Shown here: one piece after another, positions 1 to 7,579 of the stretch
Layout of the letters: every line of letters starts with the position of its first letter
Numbering within the stretch: the first letter of the stretch is position 1
Assembly: GCA_021323675.1 (NCBI GenBank)
Contig: JAJPKP010000026.1
Span: 29,273-93,272 of the forward strand
Direction: 5' to 3'
Length of the DNA: 64,000 nucleotides
Origin: Pseudomonadota bacterium
GTDB taxonomy: Bacteria; Desulfobacterota; Binatia; Binatales; Binataceae
Notes under the pieces: generated by a model
Databases searched by the model: none
What the model saw: the letters and a program-made list of their open reading frames with translations, nothing else
What the model was told of the DNA's origin: nothing
Position numbers and translations under genes: made by a program

Positions 1-208
1 CGGGATCGACCCCGAGCCAGCTCGCCATCCGATGCTCCAGTGCGGCGCTCTTCGGCGGCGGATATGACGTTATTCGCGCGACCGCGGAATGGTACGCCTC
101 GATTGCGCCAGGCGGAGGCCCGAGAGGATTGATGCTTGCGCTGAAGTCGATCGCGCCGGGCGGCGCCGCGCCCCCGTGGACGCGGTCGATGGGCACGGGA
201 CGAGTCAT
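1..208 (-). CDS. Threonine-phosphate decarboxylase (CobD/CobC type), 5' part only
   Basis: This gene starts at ATG 208 and runs off the left edge of the window, so only about 69 N-terminal residues are visible. The translation begins MTRPVPIDRVHGGAAPPGAIDF and continues with a SASINPLGPP segment. The HGG and (I)DFSA-INPLGPP pattern is the N-terminal signature of the PLP-dependent L-threonine-O-3-phosphate decarboxylase, which makes the aminopropanol phosphate linker of cobalamin. The start overlaps the stop of the cbiB gene (ATGA), and CbiB is the enzyme that consumes the aminopropanol phosphate product, so the neighbour supports the call. The PLP lysine lies outside the window. The name differs between the aerobic (cobC) and anaerobic (cobD) nomenclatures, so no symbol is assigned. 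Confidence 0.8.
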   Translation of the reverse strand, partial: MTRPVPIDRVHGGAAPPGAIDFSASINPLGPPPGAIEAYHSAVARITSYPPPKSAALEHRMASWLGVDP

Positions 209-1173
209 GTAAGGATCATCCTGAAGGCGGCAAACGACGCAAACGCGATCGCCGCCGCGATTTTGAAAATCATCCGCGCACTCGCGATGTCATCGATCGT
301 AACCGGGCATTCAGAGTCTCCAAGCGTCGCGTGTTCGATCTTCTCGCCCTCATAGATGGCCGGACCGCCGAGGCGCATCCCCAGGCCGCCGGCCATCGCC
401 GCCTCCGGATAGCCGGCGTTCGGACTTTCATGTTTGCGCGCGTCGCGACCGCATATGGCAAGCGCTTGGCGCCCGCGCCCGAGCCACAGTTCCGATGCGG
501 CCGCGATGCAAACCGCGGTTAGGCGCGCGGGAATCCAGTTTGCGGCGTCATCGAGCCGCGCCGCAGCCTTGCCGAAGTACGCGTAGCGCGCGTCGCGATG
601 ACCGATCATCGAGTCCAGCGTGTTGACCGCCTTGTAAGCGATAGCACCCGCCGGGCCCGCGATGAAAAGAAACAGCAGAGGCGCGACGACGCCGTCGCTG
701 GAATTCTCCGCGACCGACTCAACCGCCGCCCGTACCATCCCCTCGCGGTCGAGACAGGAGGGATCGCGTCCAACCAGCGCGGGCATCGCGCGGCGCGCCG
801 CGCCGTCATCGCGACGTAGCAGGGCGTCCTGAACTTCCGCCGCCGCGCGATCGAGGCTCCGAAGCGCCAGCGTTGTCCAGGCAATCGCAATCGCGGCAAG
901 TGCGCCAACCGCCGGATGAAGCCGGTCGCATAGCGCAACTAACGCCCACGCCGCCGTCGCGGACAGCGCGACTATGGCTACGGTCAGGATAGCGCCGCGT
1001 CCAAGGTCGCGCCGCGGGTCTCCGGTGTGAAGAACGGTTTCGCCGCGGGAGATTGCCGCGCCGATTATCCGGACCGGATGAGGAAGCCAGGCGGGGTCGC
1101 CCAGAGAACAGTCAAGCAAAATCGCCGCCGCGATCAGCGCAGTCGATAGATGCAGCGCGTGGGTCATCGCCAT
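205..1173 (-). CDS. cbiB: Adenosylcobinamide-phosphate synthase CbiB/CobD, membrane protein
   Basis: A 322-residue polytopic membrane protein of the CbiB/CobD family, at the family's usual length. It joins adenosylcobyric acid to (R)-1-amino-2-propanol (phosphate) to give adenosylcobinamide (phosphate) late in cobalamin synthesis. The visible signature includes the N-terminal LLDCSLGDPAWLPHPVRIIG block, the central AVESVAENSSDG stretch, YKAVNTLDSMIGH, and the C-terminal ESPNAGYPEAAMAGGLG block, all typical of the family. Hydrophobic segments lie near residues 8-20, 60-80, 85-105, 160-180 and at the C-terminus. It overlaps the threonine-phosphate decarboxylase downstream by 4 nt and follows cbiZ, so it is part of a corrinoid operon. 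Confidence 0.93.
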   Translation of the reverse strand: MAMTHALHLSTALIAAAILLDCSLGDPAWLPHPVRIIGAAISRGETVLHTGDPRRDLGRGAILTVAIVALSATAAWALVALCDRLHPAVGALAAIAIAWTTLALRSLDRAAAEVQDALLRRDDGAARRAMPALVGRDPSCLDREGMVRAAVESVAENSSDGVVAPLLFLFIAGPAGAIAYKAVNTLDSMIGHRDARYAYFGKAAARLDDAANWIPARLTAVCIAAASELWLGRGRQALAICGRDARKHESPNAGYPEAAMAGGLGMRLGGPAIYEGEKIEHATLGDSECPVTIDDIASARMIFKIAAAIAFASFAAFRMILT

Positions 1174-1262
1174 GCAATCGAACTAGCGCATCGCCGGGCA
1201 TTCAAGAGGCCGCTCGCCCCGCACCTTCAGGCCGTTGCTCGCGAAAGAGCATCCGCTTGGCG

Positions 1263-1937
1263 TCACTCCTGCTCCTTGCCGCGGCGAGCCAGCGCGCGGG
1301 CGCAGGCCGCCAGCGCGGCGCGTCCGATCAGTTCTCCAGCCAGGGTGTGTTTGCCGCAGTAGCGATGCGCGCGGGGGGTGAGCGGAGCGGCGACCACGAT
1401 GCAATCGGTGCCGGTGCCGGTCGCGAGTTCGCCGGAGCGAGTGCTCACGATTCCGGCGTTTTGCACGGCCAACACGCGCGCCTCGGTAGCGATCTGTACC
1501 GCCTCGACCATCGCGCTCTGTTCGAGCGGCTCGTTGATCGCGACGATCAGATTAATCGTGCCAGGACGGCGTTCGGCGAAGGTCGCGCGATCGCCCACTC
1601 GCAGCGCATTGGTGCATCCCGCCGTACACCAGCATCCGGCCATCAGCGTGCCGCGGCGCGCTGAAGCGTAAGCGGCACGGCGAATCTTCGCGCCCGTCAT
1701 CATCGCCACCGCATCGCGCGGATCGATCGCAAGATCGCGAAGGATGCGGCGCAGATATGCGGCGGGCCGATCGGTGGGCGAACGATCTCCGTCCGGCACC
1801 TGATGATTGGCGAGTACGGTCGCGCGTGCCGAACCTCCCCCCAGGGGAGCCCATCCGAGCGTCCGAAACGGCGCATCGAAGCGCACCAGCAGGGTGCGGC
1901 CTTGAATCTCCCATCGCCAAGGAGTCGAGCGGGCCAA
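1263..1937 (-). CDS. cbiZ: Adenosylcobinamide amidohydrolase CbiZ
   Basis: CbiZ-family amidohydrolase, about 225 residues. In archaea and some bacteria this enzyme cleaves the aminopropanol linker from adenosylcobinamide or pseudocobalamin to give adenosylcobyric acid, which CbiB can then re-use. Recognisable parts are MMTGAKI, a cysteine-rich GCWCTAGCTNALRVGD segment, a GTINLIV strand and the C-terminal TGTGTDCIVVAA and (H)RYCGKHT blocks. The start is uncertain: no ATG fits. TTG at 1937 is chosen here; an upstream CTG at 1949 overlaps the bluB stop as CTGA and has GGAG four bases before it. The gene sits between bluB and cbiB, which suggests remodelling of imported corrinoids. Confidence 0.82.
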   Translation of the reverse strand: MARSTPWRWEIQGRTLLVRFDAPFRTLGWAPLGGGSARATVLANHQVPDGDRSPTDRPAAYLRRILRDLAIDPRDAVAMMTGAKIRRAAYASARRGTLMAGCWCTAGCTNALRVGDRATFAERRPGTINLIVAINEPLEQSAMVEAVQIATEARVLAVQNAGIVSTRSGELATGTGTDCIVVAAPLTPRAHRYCGKHTLAGELIGRAALAACARALARRGKEQE

Positions 1938-1945
1938 AGTGGGTT

Positions 1946-2680
1946 TCAGCGTTCTCCGGGATCTTCGCCGGGAAAGATCTCGCGCCAGATGGCGGGATCG
2001 TCGATTGCGGCGGCGAGGTCGGTTCCGATGGCGTCGGCGCCCTGCCACGAATCGAAGTGCAGGACCGATCGGGGCGGCAACCTGCGCGCCCATCCTTTGG
2101 TAGCCAGAACCGGGCGATCCGGGAAATCCCGCACGTAGCCGACGCAGAGATACGCGAGCGGAATCGTGCCGCTCGGGATCGAAAAGATCTCCGCGAGCGC
2201 ATCGTTGCGCAGGATGCTGACCCATCCGACCCCCAGGCCTTCCGCGCGCGCCGCCAGCCACAGATTCTCGACCGCGAGACATGCCGAGTAAATCTCGACT
2301 TCGCGGATGCTCACCTTGCCCAGCACCGCGGGACCAAAACGGCCGGGAGTGCAGGTCACCAGCACATTGAGGGGCGAGTCGAGGATGCCTTCGAGCTTCA
2401 GCGACAGGAACTTCGATCGGCGGTCGCCGGCGAACTGGTCGGCATTCTTGATGCGCTCTTCGTCGAAGACCGCGTGCACGCGGCGGCGGCGTTCGAGGTC
2501 GCGAATAATCACGAAGTCCCACGGCTGGGTAAAGCCGACGCTGGCCGCATGATGGGCCGCGATCAGCACCCGCGCCAGCACGTCGTTGGGAACAGGGTCG
2601 GGCAGAAATTCGCGGATGTCGCGGCGGCGAAAGATGGCTTCGTAGAGGCCGCGCTTGAGGCCGGCCGCAAACGACAGCAC
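1946..2680 (-). CDS. bluB: 5,6-dimethylbenzimidazole synthase BluB (nitroreductase fold)
   Basis: BluB-type member of the nitroreductase superfamily, which fragments reduced FMN with oxygen to make 5,6-dimethylbenzimidazole, the lower ligand of cobalamin. Visible features are an N-terminal FRRRDIREFLPDPVP block (FMN phosphate binding), HHAASVGFTQPWDFVII, and a C-terminal AEGLGVGWVSIL segment, all characteristic of BluB rather than ordinary nitroreductases. A longer reading frame from ATG 2767 exists, but that ATG lies inside a perfect 12-bp hairpin, so GTG 2680 (about 244 aa, near the family length) is preferred; the start remains uncertain. It is followed immediately by cbiZ and cbiB. Confidence 0.88.
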   Translation of the reverse strand: MLSFAAGLKRGLYEAIFRRRDIREFLPDPVPNDVLARVLIAAHHAASVGFTQPWDFVIIRDLERRRRVHAVFDEERIKNADQFAGDRRSKFLSLKLEGILDSPLNVLVTCTPGRFGPAVLGKVSIREVEIYSACLAVENLWLAARAEGLGVGWVSILRNDALAEIFSIPSGTIPLAYLCVGYVRDFPDRPVLATKGWARRLPPRSVLHFDSWQGADAIGTDLAAAIDDPAIWREIFPGEDPGER

Positions 2681-2745
2681 ATGCGCGGGTGACTCAGGCG
2701 AATTGTTCCCCTGCAAGATGATGCTCCAAAAGGATGAGGTGTAAA

Positions 2746-2775
2746 CGCGGGAGATGCGGCGTAGCATCTCCCGCG
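2746..2775 (-). terminator. Hairpin downstream of tpx, likely terminator or attenuator
   Basis: A perfect 12-bp inverted repeat (CGCGGGAGATGC, loop GGCGTA) begins 17 bases after the tpx stop. On the minus strand it is followed by TTTACACC, a weak T-run. It separates tpx from bluB and argues against a bluB start at 2767. It could also be an attenuator for partial read-through into bluB. Confidence 0.6.
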
Positions 2776-2791
2776 ATGGTTGATGTTCGGC

Positions 2792-3316
2792 TCAGGCGCC
2801 GGCCGCCTTGCGCGCCGCTTCGAGCGCCGCTTCGTAGTTGGGATGCTCGGCGACTTCCTTCACGTATTCCGCGTAGGTGACCTTGTCGTTCTTGTCGACC
2901 ACGAACACGGTGCGCGCGAGCAGATGCAGCTCCTTGATCAGCACGCCGTATTTCTGGCCAAACTCGGCGGCGCGATAGTCGCTGAGCGGCGTGACCTTAT
3001 CGACTCCCGCCGCGCCGCACCATCGCGCCTGCGCGAACGGCAAGTCCATCGAGATGCTGAGAATCTGCACGTCGCCGGGAAGTTTCGCGGCTTCCTGGTT
3101 GAAGCGGCGCGTCTCCGCGTCGCACACCGGCGTGTCGAGCGAGGGAACGGTGGTGATGATTTTGACCTTGCCTTTGAATTGTTCCAGCGTAGCCGGCTGA
3201 AGGCCTTTGCCGACCAGCGTAAAATCGGGAGCCTTTTGTCCGGGCTTGATTTCGGGGCCGACCAGGGTCATCGGGTTGCCCCTCATCGTAACGGCGCCTT
3301 TGCGTTCTTCCGCCAT
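2792..3316 (-). CDS. tpx: Thiol peroxidase Tpx (atypical 2-Cys peroxiredoxin)
   Basis: 174-residue peroxiredoxin of the Tpx subfamily, which reduces hydroperoxides with electrons from thioredoxin. The peroxidatic cysteine is in PSLDTPVCD (about residue 66) and the resolving cysteine in ARWCGAAG, the spacing expected for Tpx. The start is supported by AAGGAG seven bases upstream of ATG. It shares strand and neighbourhood with a MAPEG protein, a UxxC selenoprotein and a GST, which together look like a thiol-based detoxification group. The hairpin at 2746-2775 follows it. Confidence 0.95.
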   Translation of the reverse strand: MAEERKGAVTMRGNPMTLVGPEIKPGQKAPDFTLVGKGLQPATLEQFKGKVKIITTVPSLDTPVCDAETRRFNQEAAKLPGDVQILSISMDLPFAQARWCGAAGVDKVTPLSDYRAAEFGQKYGVLIKELHLLARTVFVVDKNDKVTYAEYVKEVAEHPNYEAALEAARKAAGA

Positions 3317-3452
3317 GGAAATTCTCCTTGCGTCAGGAATGGATAGTAATGACAGAGCAGAAATTCCGAGAACCTGACTCTAATAGTTCAGCGCAAATCT
3401 GCCAAGCGACAAATTCCGACGCATCGTAAGTGCCGGAAAAATCGCCGCGACG

Positions 3453-3845
3453 TCAGTGGGCGCGCATATGATGAACTATCGGGCCGATGACCGCGCCAAG
3501 CACCAGGATGCCGTTGATTGTGAAAGTGATGATCGCGCCGGGCGCGCGCTTCTGCGGCGCGTTGATATAGCCCGCCGCGTATATGATGCGGCCGGCCAGG
3601 AACAGCAATCCGAGCGCGATCGCTATCGAGACGCTCACATACCTCGCGAACAGGAACAACGCCGGGATGAAGACGACCAGCGCCTCCATCGAGTTCTGAT
3701 GCACGCGAAAGTAGCGCTCGAAGGCGGGGTCTCCGGTCGTCGCCGGCGCTTCGACGTGGTACCTGGCGCGCGCGCGGCCGACCATCGCGCCCAGGATCAT
3801 GTATTCGAACAATGCGAGACCGGCGATCGCGGCCACACCATTCAT
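3453..3845 (-). CDS. MAPEG family membrane protein
   Basis: 130-residue integral membrane protein of the MAPEG family (membrane-associated proteins in eicosanoid and glutathione metabolism; microsomal GST-like). Four hydrophobic segments can be seen, at about residues 5-23, 53-68, 70-90 and 107-125. The FERYFRVHQNSMEALVVFIP motif after the first cytoplasmic loop is the family signature. ATG 3845 is chosen over longer frames because a GGAGGAAGAG ribosome site precedes it and the sequence becomes family-like exactly there. It begins 34 bases after the selenoprotein stop, so the two are probably co-transcribed. The substrate cannot be read from sequence. Confidence 0.88.
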   Translation of the reverse strand: MNGVAAIAGLALFEYMILGAMVGRARARYHVEAPATTGDPAFERYFRVHQNSMEALVVFIPALFLFARYVSVSIAIALGLLFLAGRIIYAAGYINAPQKRAPGAIITFTINGILVLGAVIGPIVHHMRAH

Positions 3846-3879
3846 GGTTCGCTCTTCCTCCGTCCTGTATCGCTGCGCT

Positions 3880-4734
3880 TTATTTCGCGTAGCGTGCGCG
3901 GCGTTCGGCTTCCTCCCGGTCCGCCTCTTCCTTCGACGGCCGCTCGGGCATCCATCCCTTCGTGTAGTCGCGGGTTTCCCAGGTGCGATCGTTGGGATCC
4001 CAGACATAGGGCAGCTCGACGATCGTGCCGGGCCGGGCGATGGTCTCGAATGCGCGCATCGCATCCTTGACGATTTGCCTTTGCAAATCCGGCTGGTTCG
4101 GTTTGCCGGTCTGATGGCCGAGCGGGAAATTCAGGAACACGGCCCGCGGCGGCTTGACTGCCTGTGTAATGTCCAGCGCCGAAGTCATGCACAACGTCGG
4201 AATACCGGCTTCTTCGACTACTCGCGCGATCAGTCCAACGGACTGATGGCATACGGGTCAGGCAGGCACCAGGTAAAAGGCGTCAACGTGCGCGCGCTTG
4301 AGGTCATCGGCGATTTGCGGCGCCAGCTCATCGCGGACCTTGCGCGCCGAGTAGATGCCTCCCATGAAACTGAAGCAGGGGTCGGACAGCGCGCCGATCA
4401 CTTTTTCGCGTTCCAGTTCCTTGAGGCGTTCCCAGGGAAACACACAATTGGGATCCTGTTGCGCGTCGCGGGTCGGATAGCCGAAATGCCAGATGTTGAG
4501 ATCGGCGCGCGTTGCGTCTTTGGGGATGCGCCGGTAGGAAGCGTCTTCGCGATGGAACCGCGGCTGATCGCGATACATGATGCCGCCGGAGCTGATCAGC
4601 GCAACCTTGCATTCGGCGATTGGCTTGCGAAGGGGAGTCCAGGGCGCCGAGTCGTTGGTGACCCATCGATACGGGTTGTTGTAATCGGCGTAGAGCTCGC
4701 GGGTACGCGGAATATAAGCTACCGGCATCGCCAT
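3880..4734 (-). CDS. GrdB-like selenoprotein (glycine/betaine/sarcosine reductase B family) with in-frame UGA-Sec
   Basis: The frame from ATG 4734 (GAGGAGG ribosome site just upstream) is interrupted only by a TGA at 4258-4260 and then continues in the same frame to a TAA-type end at 3880, giving about 284 residues. The residues around the TGA read VPA-U-PVCHQSVGLIARVVEEAGIPT: a UxxC redox motif followed by the helix typical of the selenoprotein B family. The downstream half alone has no plausible start before ATG in LCMTSALD, which lies after conserved sequence. The N-terminal part holds ISSGGIMYRDQP and DLNIWHFGYPT. A perfect hairpin 10 nt after the UGA and a tRNA-Sec gene at 21946 support true Sec insertion. 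These short homologues are not the Stickland glycine reductase itself; the substrate is unknown. Neighbours are GST and MAPEG genes, suggesting thiol/selenol chemistry. Confidence 0.88.
4229..4247 (-). promoter_or_regulatory. Candidate bacterial SECIS hairpin
   Basis: On the minus strand ATCAGTCC-GTT-GGACTGAT forms a perfect 8-bp stem with a three-base loop that begins with G. Ten bases separate it from the UGA at 4258-4260, so the loop starts 19 nt after the codon. Bacterial SECIS elements lie within the coding region directly after UGA at about this distance and carry a G at the loop start, which SelB recognises. The assignment to SelB binding is inference. Confidence 0.72.
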
Positions 4735-4748
4735 AGACCTCCTCTCGC

Positions 4749-5519
4749 TCAAACTCCCTCGGGCGGAAACATCATCTTGCCGCCGCGAAATTCGCGCGCG
4801 ACGAAATCGATAAATCCGCGGCGAACCGGCCATTCCAGGCGGCTGTCGCGCCAGTGAACTTTGCCGTCGGGTCCTTCCAGCTCGCTGGTAATATCATGAA
4901 CTTTGGAGAGTGCCGCGACCAGGCGTTTGCGGTCCTCGCGGACTGCCGCGATCTTGTTCATCCGCGCCGCCCACGCCTTGAGCTGCGGCATCAGGGCAAT
5001 ATCAATGCCCATCGCCCCCGCCGCGGGCACGTAACAAATCGCGGCAAGGTCGGCGATGCTGACCGAGCCGCAGAAGAAATCGCGGCCGTCCAGTTGACGA
5101 TCCAGTTTTTCGAGCAGCAGGGTGAATTCCGCGCGCGCGGCCGCGGTCATCGCCCCCGCTTCGGGAACATCCTTGCGCGCCGCGGCGATCCAGTAGCCGT
5201 AACTGACGGCATCGAACGCGCGATCGCACAGGTCTTCGATTTGCCGCATCCTGGCCCGTTCGTATGGATCGGCGGGACGCAGGGGAGGATCGGGAAACGC
5301 ATCCTCGAGGTATTCGCAGATGATCGTCGAGTCGGCGATGGTGCGGCCGTCGTCCAGGACCAGCGCCGGCACCTCGGCGCGGGGACTCGCGCTGAGCAGG
5401 TCATGCTTGCGGTCGAGCGAATAGCATCGCTCGATGGGATCATACGGGATGCCTTTGAAGTCGAGCGCCATTCGGGCCTTTCGCGCGTAGGGACTGGTGG
5501 CGAATGTGAACAGTTTCAT
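4749..5519 (-). CDS. Glutathione S-transferase family protein
   Basis: 256-residue cytosolic GST. The N-terminal thioredoxin-like domain opens with MKLFTFATSPYARKARM, places a cis-proline at EVPALVLDDG, and has DSTIICEYLEDAFPDPP (glutathione-binding SNAIL-like region). The all-helical C-terminal domain follows from about residue 85 with SIADLAA. There is no catalytic Cys at the SPYARK position; the active residue would be Ser9. The C-terminus is about 40 residues longer than usual. It ends 14 bases before the selenoprotein start, so the two are almost certainly co-transcribed. Conjugation or thiol exchange feeding the UxxC protein is an inference from position only. Confidence 0.88.
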   Translation of the reverse strand: MKLFTFATSPYARKARMALDFKGIPYDPIERCYSLDRKHDLLSASPRAEVPALVLDDGRTIADSTIICEYLEDAFPDPPLRPADPYERARMRQIEDLCDRAFDAVSYGYWIAAARKDVPEAGAMTAAARAEFTLLLEKLDRQLDGRDFFCGSVSIADLAAICYVPAAGAMGIDIALMPQLKAWAARMNKIAAVREDRKRLVAALSKVHDITSELEGPDGKVHWRDSRLEWPVRRGFIDFVAREFRGGKMMFPPEGV

Positions 5520-5607
5520 CGTCGTTAGCTCCCCGCCGTCGGATGGAGGTTAAGACTAGCTTCCGCGCCGATGAAAACCTATGGCCGAACGCATCCGCGC
5601 CATGAAC

Positions 5608-6633
5608 CTATCTGAACGCAGGCAGAACTTCGCGGCCGAAGCGTTCCAGCGAGCGGCGTGCCTTCGAGGGATCGAGTCCGGGCAGTTGCGTGACCGTGAT
5701 CAGATCGGTGATCGGCGCCGACTCGATTACTTCCGCGATCCGCGCGCGGACTTTGTCGGGCGGGCCGAGGATGCTGGTGTGCTTCAGGCGGTCCGGGTCG
5801 GGACGGATCAGCACCTTGCTCATGTCAGTAGTGCCGGCGGCGGCGCTGAGCCATCTGCCGTAGTGCTCGGCCTGATACATGAGCGCATCGCCCACCTCGC
5901 GCCATGCCTCCTCTTCGCTCGAAGCGATATAGACGACGCGGCTGTTGACCACGCTGAACGAAGCAGGATCGCGTCCTGCCGCCTTGAGCGCATCCGTGTA
6001 TATCCCGACTTCGCGGCGTCCCGCCACGCACGCGAACGAGAGCCCCATCCTGGCCGCGCGCTGGATTGCCTTGGGAGCGCCCGCGCCCCACAACAATTCC
6101 GGATAGGGGCGGCTTGCGGGGGTCGGCAGCACGCGCACATCTTTGAATCGGAAGTATTTTCCTTCAAAGCTGAAGCGCTCGCCGGTCCATGCGCGCTTGA
6201 GAATCTCGATCGTCTCGAGCGTGCGGCCGAGCCGCTCGGAACGCGCAACGCCGAAGCCGTCGAATTCTTCCTGCCGATAACCCTGGCCAAGTCCGAGCCG
6301 CAGCCGCCCGTTCGAGATCACATCGACGACAGCGGCATCCTCGGCGAGCTTGAGGGGATGCTGAAACGGGGCGAGGAGGACAAAAGTGCCGATCGCGACC
6401 CGGCTGGTGCGCGCCGCAATCGCCGCGGCCGCCGGCAGCATCGCGGGCAGGTAGCCGTCGTCGGTGAAATTATGCTCAGTAAGCCAGATCGAGTCGAATC
6501 CGAGCGACTCCGCCAGTTCCGCCTGCCCGAGCAGATCGCGATAAAGATCCGGAAAGCTGCGGCCGGAACCGGGCGGATTTCGGAAGTCGAGTTGATAGCC
6601 GAATCTCATCCTGGGCATCGTTGCCTCACTCAA
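5608..6633 (-). CDS. LLM class flavin-dependent oxidoreductase (luciferase-like)
   Basis: 341-residue TIM-barrel protein of the bacterial luciferase-like monooxygenase family (FMN- or F420-dependent). Family traits seen are FDSIWLTEHNFTDDGYLP at about residues 45-62, the RVAIGTFVLL strand, DVISNGRLRLGLGQGY, and LPTPASRPYPELLWGAGAP. It is annotated from ATG 6633; an internal Met at position 6 is an alternative. It lies 27 bases downstream of the SDR gene on the same strand. Such enzymes often oxidise or monooxygenate small organic substrates; no substrate can be assigned. Confidence 0.88.
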   Translation of the reverse strand: MSEATMPRMRFGYQLDFRNPPGSGRSFPDLYRDLLGQAELAESLGFDSIWLTEHNFTDDGYLPAMLPAAAAIAARTSRVAIGTFVLLAPFQHPLKLAEDAAVVDVISNGRLRLGLGQGYRQEEFDGFGVARSERLGRTLETIEILKRAWTGERFSFEGKYFRFKDVRVLPTPASRPYPELLWGAGAPKAIQRAARMGLSFACVAGRREVGIYTDALKAAGRDPASFSVVNSRVVYIASSEEEAWREVGDALMYQAEHYGRWLSAAAGTTDMSKVLIRPDPDRLKHTSILGPPDKVRARIAEVIESAPITDLITVTQLPGLDPSKARRSLERFGREVLPAFR

Positions 6634-6660
6634 TCGAGTTTTCCAAGCCGTTCGCGCGTG

Positions 6661-7440
6661 TCAGCCCATCGAGAGGCCGCCGTCCACGATCAGTTCCGTG
6701 CCGGTTATGTAGGATGCGTCGTCGGAGAGCAGGAAGACGATCGCCTTGGCGATTTCCCACGGCGTTCCCTGCCGCCGCATCGGGATGCGCGGGGCGACGG
6801 CGGCCTCGCGATCGCCGATCTCGCGCCGCACCATCGTCGAGTTGATCAGTCCGGGCAGGATGGTGTTGACGCGAATATTATCGCGGGCGTGCGATGCGGC
6901 GGCGGAACGCGACAGCCCGAGCAGCGCCGCCTTGGTCGCTTCGTAGGGAATCAGGCGATTGCTCCGGAGCGCCGCCATCGAGGAGACGTTTACGATCGCG
7001 CCGCCCCCGGCTTTCGCGATTTCCGCAACCGCATAGCGCATCGTGAGGAAGTGGCTGCGCAGGTTCACCGCCACCATCCGGTCGAACTGCTCGGTGGTGG
7101 TCTTGAGAAGGCTTCCGCCGATGCCTATTCCAACGTTGTTGACCAGCAGATGAAGCTTGCCGAATTCGCGCACCGCCGCTTCGACCGCGCCGCGGCAGTC
7201 TTCTTCCTTGCTTGCGTCGCAGGCGACAGCTTTGGCGCGGCCGCCTTCAGCGCGGATGGCGGCGGCGGTTTCTTCAGCCAGCGGGAGTCTCAGATCCGCG
7301 ACCATCACGGCGGCGCCTTCGCGCGCGCACATGATCGCGGTCGCGCGGCCGTTGCCGATCGCGAGCGCTTCGCCCTTGTTGGGAGGTCCGTCGGCGCCTC
7401 CGCCGACAATCAGCGCAACCTTGCCGTCAAGCCGGCCCAT
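6661..7440 (-). CDS. SDR family oxidoreductase with extended nucleotide-binding loop
   Basis: 259-residue short-chain dehydrogenase/reductase. The glycine-rich loop is unusual: VGGGADGPPNKGEALAIGNG replaces the common TGxxxGIG and carries about a dozen extra residues, a variant seen in one SDR subgroup. DAS (residues about 71-73), NNVG, the catalytic serine in VNVSS, and YEATK (Tyr and Lys) are all present, as is the C-terminal VDGGLSMG end. It is the first gene of the leftward run, divergent from the GH15 gene at 7580, with the flavin oxidoreductase directly downstream. Likely NAD(P)-dependent alcohol/ketone oxidoreduction; substrate unknown. Confidence 0.9.
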   Translation of the reverse strand: MGRLDGKVALIVGGGADGPPNKGEALAIGNGRATAIMCAREGAAVMVADLRLPLAEETAAAIRAEGGRAKAVACDASKEEDCRGAVEAAVREFGKLHLLVNNVGIGIGGSLLKTTTEQFDRMVAVNLRSHFLTMRYAVAEIAKAGGGAIVNVSSMAALRSNRLIPYEATKAALLGLSRSAAASHARDNIRVNTILPGLINSTMVRREIGDREAAVAPRIPMRRQGTPWEIAKAIVFLLSDDASYITGTELIVDGGLSMG

Positions 7441-7579
7441 ACTGGTCTCTCCTCATCGATGGATAGGCTGACCAATAGCGCAATCGGCGATACGTTGAAC
7501 AGCGGGGCGGAAATTCGCACTGCCCGCCGCTCGTGGTAGTCTGCTGTGCAACTTTTCCTGACCTGGAGAGGGACACTGG

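Noticed and set aside
2681..2767. Longer bluB reading frame starting at ATG 2767
   Set aside because: The ATG lies inside the perfect 12-bp hairpin downstream of tpx and the extra residues do not resemble BluB.
5581..7539. 652-residue open frame on the plus strand
   Set aside because: It is antisense to the flavin oxidoreductase and SDR genes, has no family features, and long antisense frames are expected in GC-rich DNA. The same reason removes plus-strand frames at 25319-26890, 31319-33913 and 39766-42006, and minus-strand frames at 43905-45683 and 50430-51968.
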